Notes under the pieces: model-generated
What the model saw: only the letters and a program-made list of their open reading frames with translations
What the model was told of the DNA's origin: nothing
Databases searched by the model: none
Assembly (NCBI GenBank): GCA_030426805.1
Contig: JAUHXU010000004.1
Span: 110,792-174,791, forward strand
Direction of reading: 5' to 3'
DNA from: a bacterium
GTDB lineage: Bacteria > Planctomycetota > JAFGQW01
Length of the DNA stretch: 64,000 bases
Made by a program: the position numbers and the translations under genes
In this document: one piece after another, positions 1 to 8,371 of the stretch
Position numbering within the stretch: the stretch's first letter is position 1
Layout: each line of letters opens with the position of its first letter

Positions 1-151
1 CACGCGTGGCGACCAACTCGTAGGTGCGCGCGAGGCGCACCCCGTCGAGTCCGTCGAGGCGGCGCGCGACCGCGAGTGCGTCGTCGGCGTGAGGGTCCGC
101 GAAGCGCGACGCGTTCGCGACTTCGACGAGAACACGGGCGATGTCGGACAC
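1..151 (-). CDS. 5'-terminal fragment of an unidentified gene running off the left edge
   Basis: The minus strand stays open from a GTG at 151 to the window edge, giving 50 residues that begin VSDIARVLVEVANASRFADP and look amphipathic-helical. A Shine-Dalgarno GGAAGG lies 8 nt upstream of the GTG, which is why I chose this start. The fragment is too short to recognise and its function is unknown. It is divergent from the zinc-ribbon gene that starts at 277. Confidence 0.45.
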   Translation of the reverse strand, partial: MSDIARVLVEVANASRFADPHADDALAVARRLDGLDGVRLARTYELVATR

Positions 152-276
152 GCGCGGGGCCTTCCGATGCGGTTCGCGTGGGCTTGACTCTGAATGCGTT
201 CCTCTTAGAGTGGAGCCGCACGTGCATCAAGCGACCCCGATGTGTGAAGCCGAGCCTCGCGAGGACCCGACGCGCA

Positions 277-1188
277 ATGCCGTTCTGCCCCGATTGTCAC
301 GAGGAATACGACACCGGCGTCGCGGCGTGCGCGGACTGCGGCACGGCGCTCGTCGATCAGCTCTCGAAGGCTGACGCACCGCCCACCGAGATCCCCGTGG
401 CGGTTCGCGACGGCGAGGTCGCCGAGCGCTTGATCGCCCTGCTCGTCGAGAACGGGATCGAGGTCTTGGGCGCGGGCGACGACATCGAGTGGCAGGGGGC
501 GACCTACCCCTCCGTGCGGGTGCCGGCGGGCGCCGCGCAGGTGACCGCGATGCTCGTCGCGCAGCACGGCAGCTTCCACATGACCGAGCAGGACGAGTGG
601 GGGCGCGGCGTCGTCGACTTCTACGAGGACGCCGGCGGGACGATCGACAGCCACCCGCTGCTCGCGCACTCGCCGAAAGAGGTCGTCGCGATGGGGCCCG
701 AGGTCTTCCCGGAGCTCGAGTCGCTCGCGCTCGACGGCGTCCGCGACGTGAGCCGTTGGGCCTGTCGACGCCTCGTCGACTTCGGCGACGACGCGTCCGA
801 TGCCCTCGGGCAGCTGTGCGCGCGGGCGGTGCGCGACGCGAAGCGCGATCCCGTGTTCGGCGTGATCGGCGCGCTCGACGACGCGGCGAACTTCGGCGAC
901 GCACCCCGCGTGCGGTTGCCGGCATCGGTTGCGAACGATCTCAGCGACGCGGAGCCGGCGGTTCGGTCTCTCGCGGCGCTCGTGTTGGGGCGCATGGGCG
1001 CCCGGTCGGACATCGAGGCGCTCGTGCCGTTGTTGCAGGACGACGAGCCCCTCGTGGTCGAAGAAGTGGTCGAGGCGCTCTATTCGCTGACCGGGGTCGA
1101 TCTCGACCTCGCGGGCGACGCGGATCCTGCGGCTCGCGCGACCGCGGCCGAGCGGATCCGCGCATGGGCGCGGGCACACGTCCCGTAA
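277..1188 (+). CDS. zinc-ribbon / DUF2007-like / HEAT-repeat protein
   Basis: The protein has 303 aa if it starts at the ATG that places a CPDC...CADC zinc ribbon (Cys4, 7, 18, 21) at the N-terminus; the open frame continues upstream, but that extension is arginine-rich and unlikely. Residues ~40-100 (IPVAVRDGEVAERLIALLVE and following) resemble the DUF2007 'putative signal transducing' fold. Residues ~165-295 are helical pairs of HEAT type, for example around VRSLAALVLGRMGA and IEALVPLLQDDEP. It is probably a cytoplasmic scaffold or adaptor; no enzymatic motif is visible. It lies 38 nt upstream of murA on the same strand and may be co-transcribed with it. Confidence 0.75.
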   Translation: MPFCPDCHEEYDTGVAACADCGTALVDQLSKADAPPTEIPVAVRDGEVAERLIALLVENGIEVLGAGDDIEWQGATYPSVRVPAGAAQVTAMLVAQHGSFHMTEQDEWGRGVVDFYEDAGGTIDSHPLLAHSPKEVVAMGPEVFPELESLALDGVRDVSRWACRRLVDFGDDASDALGQLCARAVRDAKRDPVFGVIGALDDAANFGDAPRVRLPASVANDLSDAEPAVRSLAALVLGRMGARSDIEALVPLLQDDEPLVVEEVVEALYSLTGVDLDLAGDADPAARATAAERIRAWARAHVP

Positions 1189-1226
1189 CACCTCGCTTCG
1201 AACGGCCGATTTCCGGGGAGGGAAAC

Positions 1227-2504
1227 ATGGCGGAGTTCGACAGATTCAGCGTGGAGGGCGGCGCGCGACTCACCGGTCGCGTGCGCGTCTCCGGCTCGAA
1301 GAACGCGGCGCTGCCGATCCTGGCGGCGACGTTGATGACCGATGAGCCGTGCGTCGTCGAAGGCGTGCCGGATCTGCACGACGTGCGCACGATGGTCGAG
1401 ACGCTGCGCTCGCTCGGCGTCGAGGTCGAGCACACCGGCACGACCGTGCGGACGCGCGTCGTCAACGAGGACCTGTGCACCGCGCACTACGACCTGGTCA
1501 GCCGGATGCGGGCGGGCTTCTGCGTGCTCGGCCCGCTGATCGCGAAGCGCGGGCGCGGCAAGGTGAGCCTGCCCGGCGGCTGCAAGATCGGTGCGCGCCC
1601 CGTCGAGTTGCACCGCAAGGGGCTCGTCGCGCTCGGTGCCGAGGTGCCGGTACGCCACGGCTACGTCGAAGGCGAGGCGGACCGGTTGCACGGCGCCGAG
1701 ATCTTCCTCGGGGGCGCGTTCGGGTCGTCGGTGCTCGGCACCGCGAACGTCCTGACCGCCGCGACGCTCGCCGACGGGGTGACCGTGATCGAGGGGGCCG
1801 CGCTCGAGCCGGAGATCGAGGACCTCGCGCGCTTCCTCGTCTGCATGGGGGCGCGCATTCAGGGGATCGGCACCCATCGCCTCGAGATCCACGGGGTCGA
1901 GCGGCTCGACGGGACGACCTACCGGATCATCCCCGACCGGATCGAGGCGGGCACGCTGATGGCCGCGGCCGCGATCACCCGCGGCGACGTCGAGTTGGAG
2001 AACATCTGCCTCGACCACCTCGTCGCGGTCGTCGACTACCTGCGCGCGCTCGGCGTCTCGGTCGAGAAGACCGAGTCGGGACTCGGCTGTCGGGTGACCG
2101 CTCCCGAGCGCCTCGGGCCCTGCGACCTCAATACCCACCCGTATCCGGGGATTCCGACCGACATGCAGGCGCAGTTGATGGCGGTGCTCTGCACGGTCGA
2201 CGGCACGAGTGCGGTCAACGAGAAGGTGTTTCCGGACCGCTTCATCCACGTCGGCGAGTTCAACCGGATGGGGGCGCGGATCAGCAAGGAGGGGGCGGTC
2301 GCGATCGTCGACGGGGGCCACCGGCTCTCCGGGGCGCCGGTCGAGGCGCCCGACCTGCGCGCGGCGGCGGCACTCGTGCTCGCCGGCCTCGTCGCCGAAG
2401 GCGTGACCGAGGTCAGCCGGATCGACCACCTGGACCGGGGCTACGCGAAGTTCGAGGAGAAGCTCGGCGCACTGGGTGCCCGGATCCAGCGCGTCGGCGC
2501 GTAG
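1227..2504 (+). CDS. murA: UDP-N-acetylglucosamine 1-carboxyvinyltransferase (MurA)
   Basis: MurA transfers enolpyruvate from PEP to UDP-GlcNAc, the first committed step of peptidoglycan precursor synthesis in the cytoplasm. The 425 residues match the family's usual length. Lys25-Asn26 (SGSKNAALPIL) and the PEP-binding, fosfomycin-target Cys119 in LPGGCKIGARPVELH correspond to E. coli Lys22 and Cys115. The start ATG follows a strong GGGGAGGG ribosome site. The catalytic Cys is retained, so the enzyme should be fosfomycin-sensitive in principle. It matters taxonomically because Planctomycetota were long thought to lack peptidoglycan. Confidence 0.97.
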   Translation: MAEFDRFSVEGGARLTGRVRVSGSKNAALPILAATLMTDEPCVVEGVPDLHDVRTMVETLRSLGVEVEHTGTTVRTRVVNEDLCTAHYDLVSRMRAGFCVLGPLIAKRGRGKVSLPGGCKIGARPVELHRKGLVALGAEVPVRHGYVEGEADRLHGAEIFLGGAFGSSVLGTANVLTAATLADGVTVIEGAALEPEIEDLARFLVCMGARIQGIGTHRLEIHGVERLDGTTYRIIPDRIEAGTLMAAAAITRGDVELENICLDHLVAVVDYLRALGVSVEKTESGLGCRVTAPERLGPCDLNTHPYPGIPTDMQAQLMAVLCTVDGTSAVNEKVFPDRFIHVGEFNRMGARISKEGAVAIVDGGHRLSGAPVEAPDLRAAAALVLAGLVAEGVTEVSRIDHLDRGYAKFEEKLGALGARIQRVGA

Positions 2505-2537
2505 GCCGGCCGCGCGGCCCCAGACGGCCTCCCGGTC

Positions 2538-2566
2538 TTGAAACGGCGGCGGGGATCGGCTTTACG
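2538..2566 (+). promoter_or_regulatory. putative sigma-70 promoter upstream of ffh
   Basis: TTGAAA, a 17-bp spacer, then TTTACG in the murA-ffh gap. The -35 is good and the -10 is poor, so confidence is modest. It would leave a ~55-nt leader. Confidence 0.35.
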
Positions 2567-2628
2567 TTCCCGTTCCGAGCCGAGCGCGCGGCTCGGGCCC
2601 GCCGCACCCTTACCCGTTTGATGGCCGT

Positions 2629-4041
2629 ATGTTCGAGAACATCTCCGAACGACTCCGTTCCGCCCTCGGTGCGTTCGGCAAGCGCGGCCAGCTCACCGAG
2701 GACAACATCCGCGACGGGATGCGCGAGGTGCGCAAGGCGCTCCTCGAAGCCGACGTCCAGTTCGACGTCGTAAAGTCGTTCGTCAAGGACGTCACCGAGA
2801 AGGCGGTCGGCGAGCAGGTCATCCAGTCGGTCGAGCCGGGCCAGATGATCGTCAAGATCGTCCAGGACGAGCTGACCGAACTGATGGGGCCGGCCGACCC
2901 GCGGGTCGAGTTCGCCGACAAGGGGCCGACCGTCATCATGATGGTCGGTTTGCAGGGTAGCGGTAAGACGACGTCGAGCGGCAAGCTCGCGCGCTACTTC
3001 CGCAGCAAGGGGCGCCAGCCGCTGCTGGTCGCGGCCGACATCCAGCGGCCGGCGGCGATCGATCAGCTCGAAACGCTCGGCAAGGAACTCGACATCCCGG
3101 TCTACGCCGAGCGCGGCGGACGCCCGGCGAAGATCTGCCAGCGCGCGGTCGCCGAAGCGACGTCGCGCGGCTGCAACGTCGTGATCCTCGACACCGCGGG
3201 GCGGCTGCACATCGACGAAGCGTTGATGGACGAGCTCAACGACGTGAAGTCGAAGACGAGCCCGCACGAGATCTTCCTCGTCTGCGACGCGATGACCGGC
3301 CAGGACGCCGTCGTCAGCGCCAAGGAGTTCAACGAGCGACTCGACGTCACCGGCGTCGTGCTGACGAAGATGGACGGCGACGCGCGTGGCGGCGCGGCGC
3401 TGAGCATCAAGAAGGTGACCGGCAAGCCCATCAAGTTCATGGGCGTCGGCGAGAAGCTCGACAAGCTCGAGGAGTTTCACCCGGACCGCATCGCCGGGCG
3501 CATCCTCGGGATGGGCGACGTCGTGACGCTCGTCGAGCGCGCGCAGGACGTCCAGTCCGAGGAGGAGGCGAAGAAACAAGCCGAGAAGATGTTCGCGGGC
3601 ACGTTCACGCTCGAGGACTTCCTCGATCAGATGCAGATGGTGAAGAAGATGGGGTCGCTCAAGGACGTGCTCGGGATGATCCCGGGGATGGGCGACGCGC
3701 TCCAGGGTCAGGACGTCGACCCGAAGGAGTTCACGCGGATGGAAGCGATGATCCGCTCGATGACTCCGTATGAGCGGATGAAGCCCGACGACCTCGACCA
3801 GTCGCGGCGCAAGCGCATCGCGCGCGGCAGCGGCACGACGCCGCGCGAGGTTCGAGACCTGGTCAACCAGTTCTCGCAGGCCCGCAAGATGATGAAGATG
3901 ATGGGCGCGCAGGGCGGCATGATGGGCAAGATGGTCGCGAACAAACACCAGAAGAGAAAACTGAAGCAACTCAAGCGCGCGCGGCGGCTCGGTATCGACC
4001 CGCTCGGAGGCGGCCGTGTCGATGCGTTCCGACGCAAGTGA
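2629..4041 (+). CDS. ffh: signal recognition particle protein Ffh (SRP54)
   Basis: Ffh is the GTPase subunit of SRP; it binds 4.5S RNA and signal sequences and delivers nascent chains to FtsY. The 470 residues run as an N-domain (1-~95), a G-domain with P-loop GLQGSGKT (107-114), DTAGR and TKMDGDARGG, then a methionine-rich M-domain from ~325 with GMIPGMGD and a very Met-rich tail (RKMMKMMGAQGGMMGKM). It lies directly upstream of rpsP, a conserved pairing in many bacteria. Confidence 0.98.
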   Translation: MFENISERLRSALGAFGKRGQLTEDNIRDGMREVRKALLEADVQFDVVKSFVKDVTEKAVGEQVIQSVEPGQMIVKIVQDELTELMGPADPRVEFADKGPTVIMMVGLQGSGKTTSSGKLARYFRSKGRQPLLVAADIQRPAAIDQLETLGKELDIPVYAERGGRPAKICQRAVAEATSRGCNVVILDTAGRLHIDEALMDELNDVKSKTSPHEIFLVCDAMTGQDAVVSAKEFNERLDVTGVVLTKMDGDARGGAALSIKKVTGKPIKFMGVGEKLDKLEEFHPDRIAGRILGMGDVVTLVERAQDVQSEEEAKKQAEKMFAGTFTLEDFLDQMQMVKKMGSLKDVLGMIPGMGDALQGQDVDPKEFTRMEAMIRSMTPYERMKPDDLDQSRRKRIARGSGTTPREVRDLVNQFSQARKMMKMMGAQGGMMGKMVANKHQKRKLKQLKRARRLGIDPLGGGRVDAFRRK

Positions 4042-4101
4042 CACGCGCAGGCCCGGCGACGCGTTCGTATACCGAATAAGCATGGAAAGCGAGAAATCAC
4101 G

Positions 4102-4395
4102 ATGGCAGTCCGTATCCGTCTGAGCCGCGAGGGGCGGCGCAACCGTCCGTTCTACCGCATCGGCGTCTTCGACTCGCGCACCGCGCGTTGCGGCAAGACG
4201 ATCGACGTCTGCGGCCACTACGACCCGCTCGAGAAGGACGACGAGAAGAAGGTCGTCGTCGATGCCGAGCGCGTGCAGCAGTGGTTCGCGAAGGGTGCCG
4301 AGCCGACGGAGAGCGTGACCGCGCTGCTCCGCCCGAAGGGCATCCACTTCAACCGCGGCCCGAAGGCGTCGCGTCGCAAGAAGAAGTCGAGCTAA
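4102..4395 (+). CDS. rpsP: 30S ribosomal protein bS16
   Basis: 97 aa beginning MAVRIRLSREGRRNRPFYRI, the canonical S16 N-terminus, followed by DPLEKDDEK and a lysine-rich tail. It binds 16S rRNA in the 30S body and is needed for assembly. The gene sits 60 nt after ffh. In most bacteria rpsP is followed by rimM-trmD-rplS; here it is followed by an endonuclease III-like gene instead. Confidence 0.97.
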   Translation: MAVRIRLSREGRRNRPFYRIGVFDSRTARCGKTIDVCGHYDPLEKDDEKKVVVDAERVQQWFAKGAEPTESVTALLRPKGIHFNRGPKASRRKKKSS

Positions 4396-4419
4396 GCGAC
4401 GGGGGATGAGGGCGGGGGC

Positions 4420-5346
4420 ATGAGCACCGCGAAGAACAGCGCACTCGAGCGCATCGCGACCGCGCTGGAGAAGGGCTACGGGTCGGCCTCGGTGCTCGAC
4501 TCCGCGGACCCGTTCGACCACCTCGCGTACGCAGTGATCGACGGGATCGCCGGGGGCGAGGCGGCGAAGGCGTGCATCGCGCGGCTGCGCAAGACGTTCG
4601 TCGATTGGAACGAGATCCGGATCGCCGGGCATCGCGAGATCGAGAACTGCCTGATCGAGGTGGCTCGGGAAGACCGGCCGACGGTCGTGCAGAATCTGAA
4701 GGCGTCGCTCGCGCAACTGTTCGACGCCCGCTGCACCGAGGACTTCGATTTCGAGGCGCCGCAGGACACGGTCGATCACGATCGCGCGCTCGGCTACCTG
4801 AACGGGGTCGAAGGGCTCGACGCGGGTCGTGCCGCACTCGTCTACGCGGCGAACGTCTCGCTCAAACACGGCGGCGAAGAGGCCGACGTCCGGCTGTTCC
4901 CCGCGGTGGGGCGCATCCTGTCGCGGGCCGGGTTGATCAAGCGGACGCCGGGCACGAGTCCGTCGCGCGAAGCGATCGAGGCGGTGATCCCGAGCGGCGA
5001 GCGGGTGCGCCTGACCTACCTCTTGTCCCGGCACGGCCACGAGGTGTGCGGCGTGAAGTCGTACGCGTGTGGGCAGTGCGTCATCGTGCGCCAGTGCGAC
5101 ATGGGCAAGCGGCGGGTGAAGAACGCGCCGGCGAAGAAGAAGGTCGCGAAGAAGCCCGCCGCCAAGAAGGCCGCCAAGAAGACCGCAGCGAAGAAGGTCG
5201 CCAAGAAGGCCCCTGCGAAGAAGGCGACTCCTGCGAAGAGCGCCCCGAAGAAGGCCGCGGCCAAGAAGGCGCCCGCGCGCAAGGCGGCGGCGAAGAAGAA
5301 GGCGCCGGCCAAGAAGGCACCCGCCAAGACCCGCAAGAAGCGCTGA
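4420..5346 (+). CDS. endonuclease III-like [4Fe-4S] protein with histone-H1-like Lys/Ala tail
   Basis: 308 aa. Residues ~25-226 follow the HhH-GPD fold: a PFDHLAYAVID helix, a hairpin-like LNGVEGLDAGRAALVY, then Asp156 (EADVRLFPAVGRI) at the place of the catalytic Asp. Cys210-X6-Cys217-X2-Cys220-X5-Cys226 is exactly the endonuclease III iron-sulfur spacing. The catalytic lysine of bifunctional glycosylase/lyases has no equivalent (Ala138/Arg137 lie there), so it may be a monofunctional glycosylase, as in MutY-type enzymes, or only bind DNA. Residues ~232-308 are KKA/PAKK repeats resembling eukaryotic H1 tails, a likely DNA-binding extension. It follows rpsP by 24 nt with a G-rich ribosome site. 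Confidence 0.8.
   Translation: MSTAKNSALERIATALEKGYGSASVLDSADPFDHLAYAVIDGIAGGEAAKACIARLRKTFVDWNEIRIAGHREIENCLIEVAREDRPTVVQNLKASLAQLFDARCTEDFDFEAPQDTVDHDRALGYLNGVEGLDAGRAALVYAANVSLKHGGEEADVRLFPAVGRILSRAGLIKRTPGTSPSREAIEAVIPSGERVRLTYLLSRHGHEVCGVKSYACGQCVIVRQCDMGKRRVKNAPAKKKVAKKPAAKKAAKKTAAKKVAKKAPAKKATPAKSAPKKAAAKKAPARKAAAKKKAPAKKAPAKTRKKR
5122..5343 (+). repeat. coding Lys/Ala/Pro repeat (H1-like tail)
   Basis: About 74 codons of degenerate AAG/GCC/CCG units encode KKAAKK and PAKKA motifs at the 3' end of the endonuclease III-like gene. Unit length varies, so it is low-complexity coding sequence and not a tandem satellite. Confidence 0.85.
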
Positions 5347-5354
5347 GACCCGTC

Positions 5355-6275
5355 GTGCGACGCGCGGTCACGATCGGGTTGCTCGCATCGTGTCTCGCGC
5401 TCGCGGCCGGTTGCGCATCGAGGCCCGAGCCGTCCCCGGCACCGGTCGATCGACTTCGGTTGCGGTTGGGCGGTCTCGAGCGGCTCGTCCTCGTCGTTCG
5501 CGACCGGGCGCGCCGCGAGGAGTTCGCGCCGACGCGGTCCGCCGACGACGGTTGGGTGTCGCCCCCGAACATGGTGCGCCTGCTCGAGGGCCGGTCGGGA
5601 TTCCTGCACGTCTACCCGACGCGCGTCGCCCGACGCTTCTCGTTCGAGGCGGTCCCGGGCGCGATCGGTCTCGTGACGATGACGGCCGACGGAACGGTCG
5701 TCGGCGTCGGGGAGCACACGCTGAGCGGAGGCCGCCAGACGCTCCTGCCCGGCGCGCCGTTTCGGCTCGCGTTGTGGGTGCCGGCGTCCTGGCTGCGCGG
5801 CGCGGCACTGGACGTGGGGCAGCGCCTCCCGCTGCCCGAGGGGATCGCTCGCGCGGCCGAGCCGGAGTTCGTCCCGATCGCCGATCCGCCGCCGGCGACG
5901 GTGCGCATCGGCGACGCGACGCTTCGTGTCGAGATCGCCCACACGACGCGCACGCGGGCGTGCGGGATGATGTATCGCGACGACGTCCCGCCCGGCGAGG
6001 GGATGCTCTTTCTGTATCCCGATCGACGCGAGTTGCGCTTCTGGATGGTCAATACGCGAGTCGACCTCGACGTGGCCTACGTCGATCGCGACGGCACGAT
6101 CCGCGCGATCCGTGCGCTCAACGCATACGACGAGGCGGGCGCGCCGTCGGGCGTGCCGGTCGCGGGAGCCCTGGAGGTCGCTCGGGGCTGGTTCGCCGAC
6201 CATGGCGTCGCGGTCGGGGACCGCGTCGTGTGGCCCGCGCGCGTCGACGTGTTGCGCGACACCGCCGAGCCGTAA
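5355..6275 (+). CDS. DUF192-domain lipoprotein
   Basis: 306 aa from a GTG 8 nt after the previous stop. The N-terminus is a lipoprotein signal ending in LALAAGC (Cys20). Residues ~25-170 show no family I know. Residues ~180-295 carry the DUF192 signature: RACGMMYRDDVPPGEGMLFL, then FWMVNTRVDLDVAYVDRDG. DUF192 proteins are exported or membrane-attached and their function is unsettled. Nothing suggests an enzyme. It may be co-transcribed with the endonuclease III-like gene. Confidence 0.8.
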   Translation: MRRAVTIGLLASCLALAAGCASRPEPSPAPVDRLRLRLGGLERLVLVVRDRARREEFAPTRSADDGWVSPPNMVRLLEGRSGFLHVYPTRVARRFSFEAVPGAIGLVTMTADGTVVGVGEHTLSGGRQTLLPGAPFRLALWVPASWLRGAALDVGQRLPLPEGIARAAEPEFVPIADPPPATVRIGDATLRVEIAHTTRTRACGMMYRDDVPPGEGMLFLYPDRRELRFWMVNTRVDLDVAYVDRDGTIRAIRALNAYDEAGAPSGVPVAGALEVARGWFADHGVAVGDRVVWPARVDVLRDTAEP

Positions 6276-6285
6276 TCGGCCCGTC

Positions 6286-6314
6286 TTGTCCGCGTCGCAC
6301 GGGCGTGGTATGGC
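6286..6314 (+). promoter_or_regulatory. putative promoter upstream of prfA
   Basis: TTGTCC, a 17-bp spacer, then TATGGC within a GCGTGGTATGG motif. Similar GCGTGGTAnG motifs occur at 20655, 22227 and 38622. Confidence 0.35.
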
Positions 6315-6351
6315 TTTCGCCCGGAGTGCCCCGAGAAACAACCCGAAGACC

Positions 6352-7419
6352 ATGCGCGAAAAACTCGAAGCGATCATCGCCCGCTGTGCCGAGCTGGAGA
6401 AGCTCGTGTCGGATCCCGAAGTCCTCGGGAACCAGCCGCGGTTGCGCGTGTTGATGAAGGAGTACGGCACGATCCGCAAGGTGGCCGACGCCGCGCGGCA
6501 CTACCTCGCCAATCTCGAGCGGATCGCCGAGGCCGAGGAGATCATCGCCGACGGCGGGGACGACGAGATGGTCGAACTCGCCAACGACGACCTCGCGTCG
6601 GCGAACGAGGAGCAGACGGGGCTCTTCGACCGCCTCGTCGAGCACTTCGCGACGGAGCACCAGGTGCTCGATCGCGACGTGATCATGGAGATCCGTGCCG
6701 GCACCGGCGGCGACGAGGCCGCGCTCTTCGCGGCCGATCTGTTGAAGATGTACACCGGCTACTGTGATCGCGAGGGATGGCGCGTCGAGATGCTCGACTC
6801 CAACCCGACCGAGCTCGGCGGCTTCAAGGAGGTCGTCCTCAGCATCAAGGGGGACGACGCGTTCCGCCGGCTCCGCTTCGAGATGGGCGGACACCGCGTG
6901 CAGCGCGTGCCGACGACCGAGACGCAGGGGCGAATCCACACGTCGGCGGCGACGGTCGCGGTGATGGCGGAAGCCGAAGACGTCGACGTGGAGATCAAGG
7001 ACGTCGACCTGAAGATCGACTTCTATCGCGCGTCGGGCCCCGGTGGGCAGAACGTGAACAAGACGTCGAGCGCGGTGCGCATCACGCACATCCCGACCGG
7101 GATCGTCGTGCAATGCCAGGACGATTCCTCGCAGCACAAGAACCGCGCCTCGGCGATGCGCCACCTGCGCGCGCGGATCTTCGAGCAGAAGCAGAACGAG
7201 CTGAAGGCGGAGCGCGACGCGGTGCGGAAGTCGCAGGTCGGCTCCGGCGACCGGAGCCAGCGCATCCGGACCTACAACTTCCCGCAGGACCGCATCACCG
7301 ATCACCGCATCAACAAGACGATGCACGGGATGGAGAAGTTCCTCGCCGGCGACGTCGGACCGATGATCGACGCATTGGTCGAGGCCGAGAAGCGGGAGTT
7401 TCTCGACCGGGGGATGTAA
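6352..7419 (+). CDS. prfA: peptide chain release factor 1 (RF1)
   Basis: RF1 recognises UAA/UAG and triggers peptide release on the ribosome. The protein has 355 aa. Its GGQ motif at 231-233 (GPGGQNVNKTSSAVRI) is the site methylated by PrmC. The domain-2 segment RVPTTETQGRIHTSAATVAV is RF1-type (PxT-like), not RF2-type, and the gene has no programmed frameshift. The start MREKLEAIIARC matches family N-termini; an upstream in-frame ATG at 6310 would only add about 14 atypical residues. The gene for its methylase, prmC, lies 0.95 kb downstream. Confidence 0.97.
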   Translation: MREKLEAIIARCAELEKLVSDPEVLGNQPRLRVLMKEYGTIRKVADAARHYLANLERIAEAEEIIADGGDDEMVELANDDLASANEEQTGLFDRLVEHFATEHQVLDRDVIMEIRAGTGGDEAALFAADLLKMYTGYCDREGWRVEMLDSNPTELGGFKEVVLSIKGDDAFRRLRFEMGGHRVQRVPTTETQGRIHTSAATVAVMAEAEDVDVEIKDVDLKIDFYRASGPGGQNVNKTSSAVRITHIPTGIVVQCQDDSSQHKNRASAMRHLRARIFEQKQNELKAERDAVRKSQVGSGDRSQRIRTYNFPQDRITDHRINKTMHGMEKFLAGDVGPMIDALVEAEKREFLDRGM

Positions 7420-7468
7420 GTGCCTTCCAGGGGGCGGGTTACGGGATTTCTCGCACTGCTCGAAGTCC

Positions 7469-7497
7469 GTGACCTCACGCGGGGGGTCTGATACAAT
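7469..7497 (+). promoter_or_regulatory. putative promoter for the small membrane protein gene
   Basis: GTGACC, a 17-bp spacer, then TACAAT, in the 258-nt gap after prfA. The leader would be ~175 nt; I saw no known riboswitch or other structure in it. Confidence 0.5.
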
Positions 7498-7677
7498 TCC
7501 CGGCCGCTCGTCGATCGGGCGGGACCTCGTCCCAACCGACCCACCGACGACGTCGTTCCACCGCGACGAACCACCGCGCACGCGGCTGTCCACGGAGGGC
7601 CGCGGTTCGTACGCCGGTGGGCAACACCGGGCCGCGCCGGAAGACGCGTGCAACGAGAACGGAAAAGAAGGAGCAGC

Positions 7678-8298
7678 ATGAACGACATCACCTACGACGA
7701 GCCGGTCGCCGAGGCACCGGCCGGGGGGCCGGGAGACGCGTCCTACTACTACGGCGAGGGTTTCTGGATGGCCCTCTTCCAGGGCCAGATCCCGAAGCAG
7801 AACTTCTATCTGCTGATCGCCTCGCTGATGTGCGTGTTCGGCACGCTGCTGCCGTGGTATCCGGTGCCGGAGACGACGAACGGCGTGATCGCCGGCGAGG
7901 TGCTCAAGGGCGTCGACTACATGAGCGGCGCGGTGATCTGCTTCTTCGCGCTGATGGCGTCCGGCGTGATGATCTACAACATCCGCGCACGCGCGCTGCT
8001 GTTCTGGCCGATCTTGCTGATGCTGGTCGACAACCTGTTCATCCTCGCGCTGCACTTCCTTCGCACGGGGAAGGGCTTCATCACGCCGTTCACGAAGGAT
8101 GGCGAGTTCGTCCTCAAGGACGCCGCGTGGGAGGCGTATCGCTCCCAGGGCATCGGCATCTACTTCGTCACGTTCGCGACGCTGTTCGTGCTGCTCCAGA
8201 TCCTGCTGAGCGTCTTCATGGCCGCCGGCAAGGACAAGGACAAGCCGAAGCCGGCCGCCGGTGGTGGCGGTGGCGGCGCCGCGCGTCGCCGTCGTTGA
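7678..8298 (+). CDS. small multi-pass membrane protein of unknown function
   Basis: 206 aa from an ATG preceded by AAGAAGGAG; an upstream in-frame ATG at 7648 lacks a ribosome site. Four hydrophobic stretches are visible (around LLIASLMCVFGTLLPW, VICFFALMASGVMIY, LLFWPILLMLVDNLFILAL and FVTFATLFVLLQILLSVF). The N-terminus is acidic and the C-terminus is Gly/Arg-rich (GGGGGGAARRRR). No family is recognised. It sits between prfA and prmC with its own promoter-like and terminator-like sequences. Confidence 0.8.
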   Translation: MNDITYDEPVAEAPAGGPGDASYYYGEGFWMALFQGQIPKQNFYLLIASLMCVFGTLLPWYPVPETTNGVIAGEVLKGVDYMSGAVICFFALMASGVMIYNIRARALLFWPILLMLVDNLFILALHFLRTGKGFITPFTKDGEFVLKDAAWEAYRSQGIGIYFVTFATLFVLLQILLSVFMAAGKDKDKPKPAAGGGGGGAARRRR

Positions 8299-8316
8299 GT
8301 TCAATCGCGACGAACC

Positions 8317-8347
8317 ACGGCCCGCGTCACGTGCGCGGGCCGTTTCT
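8317..8347 (+). terminator. rho-independent terminator after the membrane protein gene
   Basis: A perfect 10-bp stem (ACGGCCCGCG / CGCGGGCCGT) with a 7-nt loop is followed by TTTCT. It ends about 25 nt before the prmC start, so it could also act as a leader structure for prmC. Confidence 0.6.
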
Positions 8348-8371
8348 GCGTACCGCTACCGGAGGTCGTCC

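Noticed and set aside
489..1226. Upstream extension of the murA frame
   Set aside because: Arg-rich translation of another frame of the HEAT gene; a strong ribosome site marks 1227 as the start.
2413..5040. 875-residue open frame on the minus strand across ffh, rpsP and the endonuclease gene
   Set aside because: It is a shadow frame of GC-rich coding DNA opposite clearly recognisable genes, without family motifs or ribosome site.
5122..5343. Possible CRISPR or satellite array at the Lys/Ala repeats
   Set aside because: Units are codon-based and in frame, with no spacers or regular period.
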